This document shows, piece by piece, positions 6,952 to 16,656 of a stretch of 64,000 nucleotides of DNA. This DNA comes from Leptospira soteropolitanensis (GTDB lineage Bacteria; Spirochaetota; Leptospiria; Leptospirales; Leptospiraceae). The stretch spans positions 1 through 64,000 of the forward strand of contig NZ_JAMQPN010000001.1 of assembly GCF_026151655.1 (NCBI RefSeq), in the 5' to 3' direction. Under the pieces are notes generated by a model, which was not told the origin of the DNA, searched no databases, and saw nothing but the letters and a program-made list of their open reading frames with translations. Every line of letters begins with the position of its first letter. Within the stretch, counting starts at the first letter, position 1. The position numbers and the translations under genes were made by a program.

Positions 6952-9336
6952 ATGATAACTAAGTTCAAAAGCATAAAGAATTTTGCAGTATTCCAAAATT
7001 ACGATTGGGACACTGCGGTATGCGATGGAGCTGGCACTGTTCAACTATTTAAGGAAATCAATGTTATTTATGGTAGAAACTATTCTGGCAAAACCACCTT
7101 ATCAAGAGTTATTAGGGCTTTAGAAAAAGGTACAATTTCAAATAAGTATGAAAACCCAGAATTTGAAGTTGGTATAAAGGACTTAGAAGATGCAACACAA
7201 GTCAATCTTACATCACACGGAAAAAAGATAAGAGTATTTAACGAAGATTTTGTAAAGGATAATCTTCGTTTTATAGTCAATCCAGATGAAAGCATTAACC
7301 CCTTTGCTATTCTAGGCGGCAATGCAGACATAGAGGCTGAAATAGAAGCTTTTAAATTAATCCTTGGAAAAGACGATGAGGGTATCGAATCAGGCCTTTA
7401 TCTTGAATTGAAAAACGCAAAGGAAATTGCAGAGAACTCTAAACAAGCTTATGAGTCAGCTAATTCAGTCCTCAATCAGCAGTTGAGCAATAAAGCTACC
7501 AATAACCCTAACGGAATTAAATACAAATCTGACCGTTTTGGTGACCAAAATTACAACATAAGCAAGCTTAAAGATGAAATAGCCATTGTTACTGAATCAA
7601 GTTTTACTCCTTTAACAGATACCCAAGTTGCAGAAAAAGACACTTTACTGAAAGAAAATGTTAATCAAGATGTTAGGGAACTACCAAAACATAATATTGA
7701 TATTTCAACTATTTCAAGTAAAGCGGAAGCACTTATAACAAAACCAATAAGTAGTTCAGATAAAATTGAACAATTGGTGAAAGATTCTATCTTAAATCGT
7801 TGGGTAAATGAAGGAAAACAACATCATAAAGGCAAATTAGCAAAATGTTCTTTTTGTGGAAGTGATATAACTGATGAAAGATGGAAAGTACTTGATAGCC
7901 ATTTTGATGAAGAATCAGAAAAACTTGAAAAAGAAATTAATGTTTTGCTTGATGATATTCAGCAACAGATTGTAGCACTTGCTAATTGTTTGAAATTGAA
8001 TAAAGTGCTGTTTTACTCCAAATTTCATAAGGATATTGACCGTCTTATTGCTCTTCGACAATACGTTATTGACAGCATAAAATTAGAACTAGAAAAGATT
8101 TCTGAACAATTAGCCAATCGGAAGAATGACCTGCTAAACACCAAAATATTTATGCCAGTAAAAGACAATAGCAAACGTCTTGACTGGATTTGGCAAATTT
8201 TTGAAAACGTTCGAACGCAAGCAAACACTTATAGCACATTACTCGGTGACGAACAAACTGAGGCAAAGAGGTTGTTGCGTTTGAGAGAAGTATGCGACTT
8301 TGCAAATTTGATTCAGTATTCAACCGAAGCATTAAGAATTGATGCATTAAAGAAAATTGCTGATACCAAAGCACACGAAAAAGCAGACATTGATTCAAAA
8401 ATTCAAAAACAAATCAAGGCGATTGAAGATAAAGAGCGATTAATGAAGGATGAGGAAAAAGGAGCTTTGAAGGTAAATGAATATCTCAACAATTTTTTTG
8501 GACACGACTTTCTTACGTTAAAAGCATTAGAAGAATCTGACCAATTCGGAGGCAAAAAAATTCGCTTTGAAATAATCAGAAACGGCAAAAAAGCCCACCA
8601 TTTAAGCGAAGGTGAATGCAGCCTAATTGCTTTCTGTTACTTTATGGCAAAACTTGAAGATATTGAAACAAAAGGGAGTAAGCCGATCATTTGGATTGAT
8701 GACCCTATTTCAAGTCTAGACAGTAACCATATTTTTTTCATTTATAGTCTTATTAACTCCGAGATTGTAGCAAAACAGGAGTTTGAACAATTATTTATTT
8801 CCACACATAATCTTGATTTTTTGAAATATTTAAAGAGACTCCCGAATAGTGGAAAAACTCAATTTTTCATAGTAATTCGAGAAGCTCAAAAGAGCCATTT
8901 TAAATTAATGCCAAAATATCTAAAAGATTATGTAACCGAGTTTAATTTCTTATTTCATCAAATTTATTTGTGTGCAAATGCTAATATAAGTGATGAAGCT
9001 AATTATTCCACTTACTACAATTTTGGAAATAATGCCCGAAAGTTTTTAGAAGCTTTATTGTTTTATAAATACCCATCAAGGATTGACAACGATACCCGAA
9101 ATGCAAATTCAAAAAGGTTACTAAAATATTTTGGAAATAATAATCAAGCAACTGTACTAACCGACAGAGTGAACAACGAGCTTTCTCACTTAGAGGAGAT
9201 TTTTGATAGGGGAATGATTCCAGTTGATATTCCAGAATTAAAAAAAGTAGCTCAATTTATATTGGATAAGATAAAGGAAAATGACAATGACCAATATGAT
9301 GCATTATTGGAGAGCATTGGGGAAGTCACTAATTAA
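6952..9336 (+). CDS. RloC/PrrC-like AAA_13 ATPase, candidate anticodon nuclease
   Basis: 794 residues with an ABC/SMC-type ATPase split by a long coiled coil. Walker A is GRNYSGKTT (~41-49), the signature is LSEGE (~551), Walker B is IIWIDDPISSLD (~580-591) and the H-loop is STHN (~616). A zinc-hook-like C299-x-x-C302 (CSFC) lies midway in the coil, as in RloC. The C-terminal domain has R696-x3-E700 and H746, matching in order and in R-x3-E spacing the PrrC triad Arg320-Glu324-His356. PrrC and RloC cut the anticodon loop of tRNA when phages inhibit restriction. Position directly after a restriction gene fits that role. Nuclease activity is inference; an OLD/other AAA_13 effector is the alternative. 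Confidence 0.75.
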   Translation: MITKFKSIKNFAVFQNYDWDTAVCDGAGTVQLFKEINVIYGRNYSGKTTLSRVIRALEKGTISNKYENPEFEVGIKDLEDATQVNLTSHGKKIRVFNEDFVKDNLRFIVNPDESINPFAILGGNADIEAEIEAFKLILGKDDEGIESGLYLELKNAKEIAENSKQAYESANSVLNQQLSNKATNNPNGIKYKSDRFGDQNYNISKLKDEIAIVTESSFTPLTDTQVAEKDTLLKENVNQDVRELPKHNIDISTISSKAEALITKPISSSDKIEQLVKDSILNRWVNEGKQHHKGKLAKCSFCGSDITDERWKVLDSHFDEESEKLEKEINVLLDDIQQQIVALANCLKLNKVLFYSKFHKDIDRLIALRQYVIDSIKLELEKISEQLANRKNDLLNTKIFMPVKDNSKRLDWIWQIFENVRTQANTYSTLLGDEQTEAKRLLRLREVCDFANLIQYSTEALRIDALKKIADTKAHEKADIDSKIQKQIKAIEDKERLMKDEEKGALKVNEYLNNFFGHDFLTLKALEESDQFGGKKIRFEIIRNGKKAHHLSEGECSLIAFCYFMAKLEDIETKGSKPIIWIDDPISSLDSNHIFFIYSLINSEIVAKQEFEQLFISTHNLDFLKYLKRLPNSGKTQFFIVIREAQKSHFKLMPKYLKDYVTEFNFLFHQIYLCANANISDEANYSTYYNFGNNARKFLEALLFYKYPSRIDNDTRNANSKRLLKYFGNNNQATVLTDRVNNELSHLEEIFDRGMIPVDIPELKKVAQFILDKIKENDNDQYDALLESIGEVTN

Positions 9337-9341
9337 CTTCT

Positions 9342-11090
9342 ATGGCTCGATTTAAAGTTGATACCCGGCTTGCATTGATATTAGGAGAGAATTACCGTTC
9401 TACAGAACTGGCACTAAAAGAGCTGGTCGATAATGCCTGGGATGCTGATGCAGAAAATGTTAGGATCAATCTACCTCAAGCATTGGAAGATGGACCAATT
9501 ATTATCTCTGATGATGGTTGTGGGATGACAACCAAAGAGTTGGAAAATGAATATCTTGTAATTGCTAGTGACCGTATAGCAAGAAAAGGTGAAAAGACTC
9601 AAAAGAAGAATAGAAAAGTTAAGGGACGAAAAGGAATTGGAAAATTTGCTGGTTTGGTCACTGCAAATACAATGGAAATCCAATCCAAGGCACGAGGAAT
9701 TCAAACATCATTAATAATAAAAAAAGAGGTTTTATTGCAGTCCAAAAGAGAACTCGAAAAAATACAATTGCCTACTATTACGACCAAAGTTAAGGACACA
9801 GACAATGGAACGGCAATAATTCTTTCAGACCTCAATCAGAATTTCGTATTTCCTAGCATTGAAAAAATGAAATCAATTTTAATGTTTGAATATGGAAGAC
9901 AGTCTGACTTCAAGATTTTTGTGAATGATCAATTGGTTGGGGTAGAGGATTTACCAGGGGAGACTTTTGTTAAGCATTTCGAATTGGAAGATGTAGGAGA
10001 AGTTAATTTAAAGTTTACGATTTCCGAGGAGAAACCTTTAAAGAACCCAGGGATAGTAGTAAAAGTAAATGGTAAAGTTATTGGAAAGCCTAGTTTTTTT
10101 GGGTTGGAAGATAATGAAAACATCCCTGGAAAGTTGTTAAAGCGTGTTTATGGAGAAGTAGAAGCAGATGGTTTGGCGAACGATGTGACTGCCGACTGGG
10201 GAGCGATAATTGAGAACAGTAATGCGTTTCAAGATGTTACTCAAGAAGTTCATGCAATTGTAGAAAAAGAAGTCAAGAAAACTTTCAATCGAGAAGTTAA
10301 TCTTCAAAAAGCCAGAATTCAAAAGAAAATAAATTCACAACTCCAAAAATTACCAGAGAATCGAAGAGAATATGCAAAAAAGACATTAGAGAGAATTCTT
10401 CAAAGATTTTCTTATGAAAACGATGAAAGAATTAATACTATTATTTCCGTTATACTTGATGCTTTGGAATATGATGAATATTGGCTTGTAATCCAGAATA
10501 TTGAAAGTGCACAAAAAGGAGATATATTCAAGCTTGCTGACGCCTTATCTGAGTTTGGTTTAATTGATATGGCGAATATTGCAATACAAGCGAAACGAAG
10601 ATTAAAATTATTAGATGAAATTCAAAAACTTATAGAAGATGACAATACTTTAGAAATCACAATTCATAAGGCATTAGAAAAGAACCTTTGGGTATTTGGT
10701 AGCCATTATTCTTTTATGGCGTCTAATGAATCTCTTAAGAGTATAGTAGAGAATAAAATACTTAGTAAATATCAAGGTGACAAAAAAAAGAAAAGACCTG
10801 ATTTACTTCTATCTGCCGACTTTTCTGAAAGGTATCTCCTTTTAAAATTTAAAAGATCCAATCATAAAATTGATCGAGATGATGAAAACCAAGCTGAAAA
10901 ATACAGAGATGAATTACATCAATACTTAACTTCTGGCAAGATAGAAATAATAGTAATTGGCGGGAAGAAGGATTCAAAAATCGATTCAAAATACCAAGAT
11001 GGATCGATAGTAATATCAAGTTACTACGAGATCATATCTAAAGCCAGAACAGAGTTAGAATGGTTAATTCGGGAATTGGGAAATAACTAA
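9342..11090 (+). CDS. GHKL (MORC/MutL-like) ATPase with C-terminal nuclease-like domain
   Basis: 582 residues. The N-terminus has a complete Bergerat ATP site: N-box LALKELVDNAWDADA (~23-37), G1 DDGCGM (~57-62) and G2 GRKGIGKFAG (~94-103). The middle is helical with MARIQKKI-type coils. The tail (from ~445, ALEKNLWVFGSHYSFM) resembles the start of DUF4263/Shedu-like PD-(D/E)XK domains, with RPDLLL (~485) and LLLKFKRSN (~499). In active members the second position is normally Glu (E-x-K); here it is Lys. The gene starts five bases after the RloC-like gene. MORC-like GHKL ATPases are known partners of prokaryotic restriction systems. It may act as an ATP-driven clamp or regulator. Confidence 0.78.
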   Translation: MARFKVDTRLALILGENYRSTELALKELVDNAWDADAENVRINLPQALEDGPIIISDDGCGMTTKELENEYLVIASDRIARKGEKTQKKNRKVKGRKGIGKFAGLVTANTMEIQSKARGIQTSLIIKKEVLLQSKRELEKIQLPTITTKVKDTDNGTAIILSDLNQNFVFPSIEKMKSILMFEYGRQSDFKIFVNDQLVGVEDLPGETFVKHFELEDVGEVNLKFTISEEKPLKNPGIVVKVNGKVIGKPSFFGLEDNENIPGKLLKRVYGEVEADGLANDVTADWGAIIENSNAFQDVTQEVHAIVEKEVKKTFNREVNLQKARIQKKINSQLQKLPENRREYAKKTLERILQRFSYENDERINTIISVILDALEYDEYWLVIQNIESAQKGDIFKLADALSEFGLIDMANIAIQAKRRLKLLDEIQKLIEDDNTLEITIHKALEKNLWVFGSHYSFMASNESLKSIVENKILSKYQGDKKKKRPDLLLSADFSERYLLLKFKRSNHKIDRDDENQAEKYRDELHQYLTSGKIEIIVIGGKKDSKIDSKYQDGSIVISSYYEIISKARTELEWLIRELGNN

Positions 11091-11091
11091 A

Positions 11092-12129
11092 ATGGAAGAT
11101 AATCCCTCGAACTCCTCCCAATTTCTCCTCTACCAAAACCAAACAGGTGATATCCAGATTGATGTTCGCTTGGAAGATGAGACGGTTTGGTTGACTCAAG
11201 TACAGATTTGTGAACTCTTTCAGAAATCCAAATCTACCATCAGTGAACATATCAAAAATGTATTCTCCGAAGGTGAATTAGATGAAAAAGTGGTTGTTCG
11301 GAAATTCCGAACAACCACTCCCCACGGCGCCATTCCAGAAAAAACCCAAGATATTGAAGTAAATGGCTACAACCTTGATGTCATCATATCCGTAGGGTAT
11401 CGCGTAAAATCTCCCCAGGGCACTCAATTTCGAATCTGGGCGACGAAACGGCTAAAAGAATACATAACCAAGGGTTTTGCTTTAAACGATGAGAGGTTCA
11501 AGAAAGGCAATTCCATGAATTACTTCAACGAATTGCAAGAACGCCTTCGTGAGATTCGACTTTCAGAACGATTCTTTTACCAGAAAATCAAAGATATTTA
11601 TACAACGAGCATTGACTATGACCCAAAAGATGAAAAATCTATAGAGTTTTTTAAGGTAGTGCAAAACAAACTTTTATGGGCAATCAGTGAACAGACGGCC
11701 GCCGAACTCGTGTTCAAGCGAGTGAATGCAGAAACTCCTCTTTTGGGTATGGTTTCGTTAGATAAGAAAAATCCCAACTCAATTCGTAAATCGGATGTTA
11801 GTGTTGCGAAGAACTATTTGCAAGAAGACGAAATCAAATTGCTTGGGCTTCTCGTTGAACAATATCTTGCTTTTGCTGAAACAATGGCACAACAAAGAGT
11901 TCCCATGTATATGAAAGATTGGATCGCAAGGCTCGATACAATTCTACAATTGAATGGTAGAGAACTCCTGACCCATGCAGGTCAAATCAGTCACGAAATG
12001 GCATTGAAAAAATCAGAAGAAGAATATGAAAAATATAGGCTCACTCAAAAAACGAAAGAGAAAGAAGAAAGCCTGAAAGAATTGGAAGAAGATATAAAAA
12101 AATTAGAAATAAAGCAGGATCCAAAGTGA
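11092..12129 (+). CDS. RhuM family protein
   Basis: 345 residues. The N-terminus is the RhuM DNA-binding region: VWLTQVQICELFQKSKSTISEH is helix-turn-helix-like, then GELDE-VVRKFRTT and the conserved NLDVIISVGYRVKS and RIWATKRLKEYI. RhuM proteins were named from Salmonella pathogenicity island 3 and are common in restriction and other defence loci, but their biochemical role is not established. The last ~45 residues are a Lys/Glu-rich coiled coil. The start is one base after the preceding stop, so it belongs to the same operon. I infer a regulatory or DNA-binding partner of the restriction system. Confidence 0.88.
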   Translation: MEDNPSNSSQFLLYQNQTGDIQIDVRLEDETVWLTQVQICELFQKSKSTISEHIKNVFSEGELDEKVVVRKFRTTTPHGAIPEKTQDIEVNGYNLDVIISVGYRVKSPQGTQFRIWATKRLKEYITKGFALNDERFKKGNSMNYFNELQERLREIRLSERFFYQKIKDIYTTSIDYDPKDEKSIEFFKVVQNKLLWAISEQTAAELVFKRVNAETPLLGMVSLDKKNPNSIRKSDVSVAKNYLQEDEIKLLGLLVEQYLAFAETMAQQRVPMYMKDWIARLDTILQLNGRELLTHAGQISHEMALKKSEEEYEKYRLTQKTKEKEESLKELEEDIKKLEIKQDPK

Positions 12130-12180
12130 CAAAAGATTTTAGTGTTTGAGAACAGTCGAACTTTGTAATTGCATTACTAT

Positions 12181-12378
12181 ATGACCAAAATTCTTAAAGA
12201 TGCAAGTCCTGAGTCGGTAAAGGCTGGGGAACAATTTATCCAATGAATCAAATCCGGGATCATTATAAAAAACACTCTTCAAGGCAATTCGGATAAATAT
12301 CCTCTCAATAAAGCCGCTGAAAATTTCACTTTCCATCTAGAATCGGAAGATTTTAGAAAATTGATCAACAATCAATAG
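12181..12378 (+). pseudogene. Short degenerate reading frame with internal TGA
   Basis: A frame from ATG (12181) to TAG (12376-12378) codes about 65 residues but carries an in-frame TGA at 12244-12246. The C-terminal half (ENFTFHLESEDFRKLINNQ) looks protein-like. No family is recognised and no ribosome site is evident. It lies right after the defence operon and may be a decayed small gene. Confidence 0.25.
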
Positions 12379-12399
12379 TTATATTAAAATCCCCTCCCC

Positions 12400-12651
12400 G
12401 CACCAGGGATTAATCCGCAGCGACCATAGGAGCGAGGATACAAGCAAACTGAAAGTTTGACTTGGTGAGTGAGCGCAGAGAACTCAACACTTGATAGACT
12501 TGAACTCAGTTGCAACTGAATCTCCGAGATCAATACAAAAGAAGTAAAAAGCAAAATGTGGAAATCCTTTTCGCGTATGCGAAAAGATTGAAACGGAAAG
12601 CCCGGTCGCTTACAAAACACAATCAAAATTAACCTAACGATTGCGAGGTGC
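12400..12651 (+). ncRNA. Structured intergenic RNA element, copy 2, with ~146-bp insertion
   Basis: The ends are GCACC (12400-12404) and GGTGC (12647-12651). The first GATT (12408) is separated from its GTGGAAA (12558 on) by about 146 bases absent from copies 1 and 3. The insert holds its own hairpin CAAACT-gaa-AGTTTG (12445-12459) and a perfect palindrome TCAGTTGCAACTGA (12506-12519). The rest is intact: hairpin CTTTTCGC-gtat-GCGAAAAG, then GATTGAAACGGAAAGCCCGGTCG-type core and the final GCGAGGTGCCC. Confidence 0.6.
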
Positions 12652-12897
12652 CCAAAATCGAAAATACCTTCCTAGACGGAATCACAAAATGATTGGCGAA
12701 AGCTCATGTTTAACTTTCGGACAGCAGTATTTTTCTTTCGACTTATTATAAATCAAAGTTATATCTATTGATTTCTTGAAAGCTTTTAAAGACCAAGTTT
12801 TACCAATAGAATAAAAGAATTTTAACCCCATCTAACTTTTTTTATTTGACTTTACTGAAATCAAGTTATCATGGAAAGCAAATCGGGAGATATAAGC

Positions 12898-13275
12898 TTG
12901 AAGCGAATTCATTTAGTAATGATTGGTATACTTACTTTTTCTATTTTAAATTGTGCAACAGCACGAGTTGTTAGTTCAAAACCGGGTGAAGGTGGAACTG
13001 TCGCTCTTACGCAAGGAATATTAAAATCTGCAGAAGCGAAAGCGGAAGCAAATAATTTTATGGCAACTAACTGTGGTTCAAAACAAGTTAAAATTTTACA
13101 AGAAGGAGAAGTAGTGGTTGGAACGACAACGAATGTAAATCAAAATACAAACGTAAATGCGCAAAGAAATAATTCTAGTTTTACAAAATCAAATACAAAT
13201 ATATCCGTTTCAACTGCTCAAACTTCTAACACTAGAAATATTACAGAATGGCAAATCGAGTATGCCTGCGAATAG
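12898..13275 (+). CDS. Small lipoprotein of unknown function
   Basis: From a TTG start with GGGAGA seven bases upstream, the product is about 125 residues; an ATG 27 bases earlier lacks a ribosome site. The N-terminus is a lipoprotein signal (KRIHLVMIGILTFSILNC, Cys as lipidation site, Asn at -1 as in other lipoproteins here). The mature part has GEGGTVALTQG, one mid Cys, a very Asn/Thr/Ser-rich stretch (NVNQNTNVNAQRNNS) and a C-terminal Cys, which could pair with the mid Cys. The family seems common in leptospires but no function is known to me. It stands between an RNA element and degenerate sequence. Confidence 0.7.
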   Translation: MKRIHLVMIGILTFSILNCATARVVSSKPGEGGTVALTQGILKSAEAKAEANNFMATNCGSKQVKILQEGEVVVGTTTNVNQNTNVNAQRNNSSFTKSNTNISVSTAQTSNTRNITEWQIEYACE

Positions 13276-13632
13276 AAAATAGATACATAACAGATTCTCT
13301 TTCAATTCCGGCAAGAATCTGGGTGGTACTCAATATTTTTTTTGTTGAAATCAGGAAGTTGGAGCTTGCAGACAAAACTTATATTTGGGCTCGAATTGAA
13401 AATGTCATTCTTTCGCTATCGTTTTATTGGCGTCATTAAAACTTCCAGTGTCTGTCGTTGGTTTTTTCGTAGTTTCATTGGGCAATCGCTAAATTCTTAT
13501 CCTAGTGATTGCGAGGTGCCAGTCGTGCCGATTGGATTTCTATCCTTCGATAAATTTAGAACAAGTCATGCACAACCTGTCCCAAAAACCGAGCAACTAT
13601 TTTCGTTTGAATCTGATTCCAAAACTATCCGA
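13276..13632. other. Non-coding stretch with a partial copy of the RNA element
   Basis: No credible gene. At about 13493-13520 the sequence CCTAGTGATTGCGAGGTGCC matches the 3' end of RNA copy 2 (CCTAACGATTGCGAGGTGCCC), but the paired GATTGNANNGGAAA core is absent upstream. I read this as a truncated copy at a recombination junction, next to the gene remnant that follows. Confidence 0.5.
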
Positions 13633-13827
13633 CTACCAAAACCCGATTCCCATCACTAAAAGCACAAGACCGATCACGAGTGCAAAAAACCCATCGGCAA
13701 CAAAGTCTCCTAAGTGATATGGAGGCCTATTCCAATGTAAGATGGTGGAAAATCGATGTTCTTTGCCTTCCACCTCAACCAAAATTTCTAAAGAGTGCAA
13801 AGGGACTTCCCCAAGTGGTTTATGATT
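13633..13827 (-). pseudogene. C-terminal remnant of a membrane protein
   Basis: On the minus strand a 64-codon frame ends in TAG at 13633 and is closed upstream by TAA (13828-13830) with no start codon. It reads LEILVEVEGKEHRF, HWNRPPYHLGDFVADG and then one hydrophobic helix (FFALVIGLVLLVMGIGFW). The look is of the final beta-rich domain and last TM segment of a larger protein. No family is recognised. Confidence 0.45.
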
Positions 13828-13914
13828 TTACATACCCACGGGAAACTCTTAAAGATAACAAGAGTTGACATTTAAAAGAAAACGTTAAACATCTTCATAG
13901 TCAATTATAATCAT

Positions 13915-14253
13915 ATGCCGATAGCCAACTGTTGCATTAATGATATAAAAATTACAAACAAACAACTTGAGACGCTTACAAAAGAGTGGGCCGAAACAAT
14001 TGACGTTGATTTGAAAGACATCTGCCTTCCCATTATAGATGTTTCTCAACAGGCAGGTCAAAACTACAAAGTAATGGTAATCCTATTTCTACCTTCTCTT
14101 TGAGATAAACCAAATATTGAAAGAATACAACTTAGCTTAGACAAGTTATTGAAAAAACATTTAAAGTTAGGAGAATCAGACGTTTTCATTATTACAAATA
14201 CAGTTCATTCAGGAAATGTAACTGAAAATGGAAACATAGTAAAATGGGAATAA
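13915..14253 (+). pseudogene. Small tautomerase-like protein, interrupted by TGA
   Basis: A 112-codon frame from ATG (13915) to TAA (14251-14253) is broken once by TGA at 14101-14103, in the context FLPSL-stop-DKPNIERIQ; TGG (Trp) is the likely ancestor. The sequence after the stop (LLKKHLKLGESDVFI, VHSGNVTENGNIVKW) is clearly conserved-looking protein. The start MPIANC places Pro directly after Met, as in the tautomerase superfamily where Pro1 is catalytic; the overall length also fits. Family assignment is tentative; the single nonsense change is seen directly. Confidence 0.55.
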
Positions 14254-14381
14254 ATTCTAGTCATATTACTAATGTTAATGATTTGAATTGATCCTTCTGA
14301 ATCAAACTAGCAGAACCAGTTTTTTTGCTTGCTACAGATGAAGATTAAAGTTCTTCTAAAGGATGGCAAAGGATTTTCTCA

Positions 14382-15035
14382 ATGGAACAGAATCTCATAC
14401 TAATAGCAGCACTCCCACTCCTTGCGGGCCTTCTCTACTTTGAAAAAAAAGAATCTATAAAGGGACTCTTAAGTGTTAAACCAGTTTTATCAGCACTTTT
14501 TGTTGTGACTGCATTTCTACAAATTCAAGAATATTCACTTTATCATTCTCTCATCCTATCTGGTTTGATTTTAAGCCTTATCGGAGACATCTGTCTGATT
14601 TTTTTCTTCCATAAAAAAGTTTTTACAGCAGGGCTTGGAGCATTTCTCACAGGTCATGTCATGTATACAATTGCCTTTTCCCAGTTGGGCGAGATAGGAT
14701 GGATTATGGCTATTGTGGGTTCTATTTGTATTCTTATCAGTACTACTATTTTTATAAAGCTAAAGTCAAGCCTTGGGAACATGAAATTACCAGTAGTGGG
14801 TTATATTTTGATTATCACTGCAATGGTTTTGGGTGCTAGTTCCTTCTGGGACCAAAAAACACTCAATATCACGGGACGTTCTCTAGTGTTAGGTGGTGCA
14901 ATACTTTTCTACATTTCTGATATTTTTGTGGCACGCCACAGGTTCGTTCAGAAAGAATTTCTGAATCGAGCGATTGGTCTTCCCATGTATTATTCTGCAC
15001 AATTTATGATCGCATTTTCAACTGGATATCTTTGA
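14382..15035 (+). CDS. Lysoplasmalogenase-like (YhhN family) membrane protein
   Basis: 217 residues with about eight TM segments. The YhhN hallmarks are seen: KP near residue 33, LSLIGDICL (~64-72), GAFLTGHVMY (~88-97) and SDIFVARHRFV (~180-190), including the conserved Asp residues expected to form the active site. YhhN proteins cleave the vinyl-ether bond of lysoplasmalogens; the bacterial substrate is often unknown. AAAGGA lies eight bases before the ATG. It is a single gene between degenerate sequence and a convergent chemotaxis receptor. Confidence 0.85.
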   Translation: MEQNLILIAALPLLAGLLYFEKKESIKGLLSVKPVLSALFVVTAFLQIQEYSLYHSLILSGLILSLIGDICLIFFFHKKVFTAGLGAFLTGHVMYTIAFSQLGEIGWIMAIVGSICILISTTIFIKLKSSLGNMKLPVVGYILIITAMVLGASSFWDQKTLNITGRSLVLGGAILFYISDIFVARHRFVQKEFLNRAIGLPMYYSAQFMIAFSTGYL

Positions 15036-15090
15036 TATCTGCCTATTGTCCAAGACTGCAATAAACTCTCCGGTGATTTTACCATCGATC

Positions 15091-16656
15091 CTATATGTGT
15101 TTCGCCAATCGCTCTGATTGTTTTGAGAGTCCATCCACATTTTCACGCAAGTGGGAAGTATTAGATGCAAGTGACGAAGCAGATTGTTCAATCGATACAA
15201 GGGCTCTCGACATTTCTTGTGTACCAGTTTTTTGTTCTGATGCCAAAACTTCCAATTGTTTGGAAAGTGAAAACAATTCCTGGAATGAATTCAAAAAAGA
15301 TTTATGTATCGATGTTTGTCTTTCAACTTTAGTTTTTAAATCAGAAAGGTTTGAGACTAGAATACCGAAACTTTTGTCTTGGATTCCCATTTTTTCTTTT
15401 GTTTCTGAGGCTGCGGTGTTTCCACTTACAATTTGTTTGGCTGCTTGCGTAATGATTTTTGAAATTAATGATGCGTTTTCTTGTGCACTATCGGCAAGTT
15501 TGGCAACTTCTTGAGCTACTACTGCAAATCCTCTTCCATGTTCACCAGCGCGCGCAGCCTCGATTGAAGCATTTAACGCAAGCAAGTTGGTTCGATCAGC
15601 AATATCTCGTAATATTTGATTAACTTCTTCTACTTTCTGAAAACTTTCTTTGATTTCTTCAAAATTGGAACTTACCGAATCCATAGCAGTGGTTACTTGA
15701 ACGCTATATTGTTTGGATTCATCTGTGGTTTGGGCCAAATTGATGGTTGATGTGTAAACTTCAGACAAAATTTTATCCATGACCGAACTTTCTTGGTTTA
15801 AGTCATCAATTCTTGTAAATTGTGATTTTACGAAATCGCTTGCACTATCCATTGAAGCAGCAAGTTCTTCCATAGATGCACTGATCTCTTCAACACTTGA
15901 AACTTGCGTTTGGATTTCAGAATTCAAAGAATCCATAAATTTCAACATTTCCCGGACACTATTATTCAGTGTTTCTGCTTCTTGCTGGATATTTTGTTTT
16001 GTTTGAGTTGCAGATTCTGATTGTAGCTTTGCTTCTTCGGCAGACTTTGTTGCTTCATTGCTAGAATTCGACATAAATTTTACAACGGCACTCATCATAT
16101 GCACACCGCAAATCAAAGCAATGGTATTAATTCCAATAAATGGAATGCCGAATTGATTGGCAGCAGTAGCAATAAATTTAATTTCAGCACCACCTTTTAC
16201 CCCTAAAAAAACGTATAAAAGTAAACTGAAGATTGCAATGTATCCAACTGTCATAGTTAGGCGGTATGACAAAAGAAAACCTGAGTAAATAACGACGAAT
16301 AGAAGCACCAACATTACGAATGGTAATGTTGCAATCGAAACCTTTTCTGCTGGTGTTTTGGACATAATGACCACAATGGCAAAAACACTGGAGTAAATGA
16401 TGATATCGAGTAAAATGGAGATGTAGGCAAATTTTAAATAGAATTTTTGTTTTTTATAAAGCAAAAAAGTATAAACACCATAAGATAAAACCACAAATTC
16501 TAGAAATGAAAGTGTGAGGCTCATGGTTCGTTCGGTTGTAGGAATCGCTACCATAAAGAAAATATTGATAGTTAGCATCACGATCGCAAAAGAAATGCGA
16601 ATGGTGTTCGCTATCATACTTCCTTTTTCTAAGTAGTTTCCAGTAACAGATGACAT
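15091..16656 (-). CDS. Methyl-accepting chemotaxis protein, six-TM type
   Basis: 521 residues. The first ~190 residues are hydrophobic with about six TM segments and no large periplasmic sensor domain. A helical region follows, then the signalling hairpin with the invariant core [25 protein letters not shown]. It should signal to CheA/CheW. The missing ligand domain and HAMP suggest that it senses membrane state or a cytoplasmic cue. It has the same plan as the receptor at 38652-40205, and is monocistronic. Confidence 0.92.
   Translation of the reverse strand: MSSVTGNYLEKGSMIANTIRISFAIVMLTINIFFMVAIPTTERTMSLTLSFLEFVVLSYGVYTFLLYKKQKFYLKFAYISILLDIIIYSSVFAIVVIMSKTPAEKVSIATLPFVMLVLLFVVIYSGFLLSYRLTMTVGYIAIFSLLLYVFLGVKGGAEIKFIATAANQFGIPFIGINTIALICGVHMMSAVVKFMSNSSNEATKSAEEAKLQSESATQTKQNIQQEAETLNNSVREMLKFMDSLNSEIQTQVSSVEEISASMEELAASMDSASDFVKSQFTRIDDLNQESSVMDKILSEVYTSTINLAQTTDESKQYSVQVTTAMDSVSSNFEEIKESFQKVEEVNQILRDIADRTNLLALNASIEAARAGEHGRGFAVVAQEVAKLADSAQENASLISKIITQAAKQIVSGNTAASETKEKMGIQDKSFGILVSNLSDLKTKVERQTSIHKSFLNSFQELFSLSKQLEVLASEQKTGTQEMSRALVSIEQSASSLASNTSHLRENVDGLSKQSERLAKHI

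Noticed and set aside
13342..13717. Overlapping plus-strand ORFs of 70-105 codons
   Set aside because: They have no ribosome site or family features, and the minus strand over 13633-13827 shows clearly protein-like sequence with a TM helix, so they are shadows.
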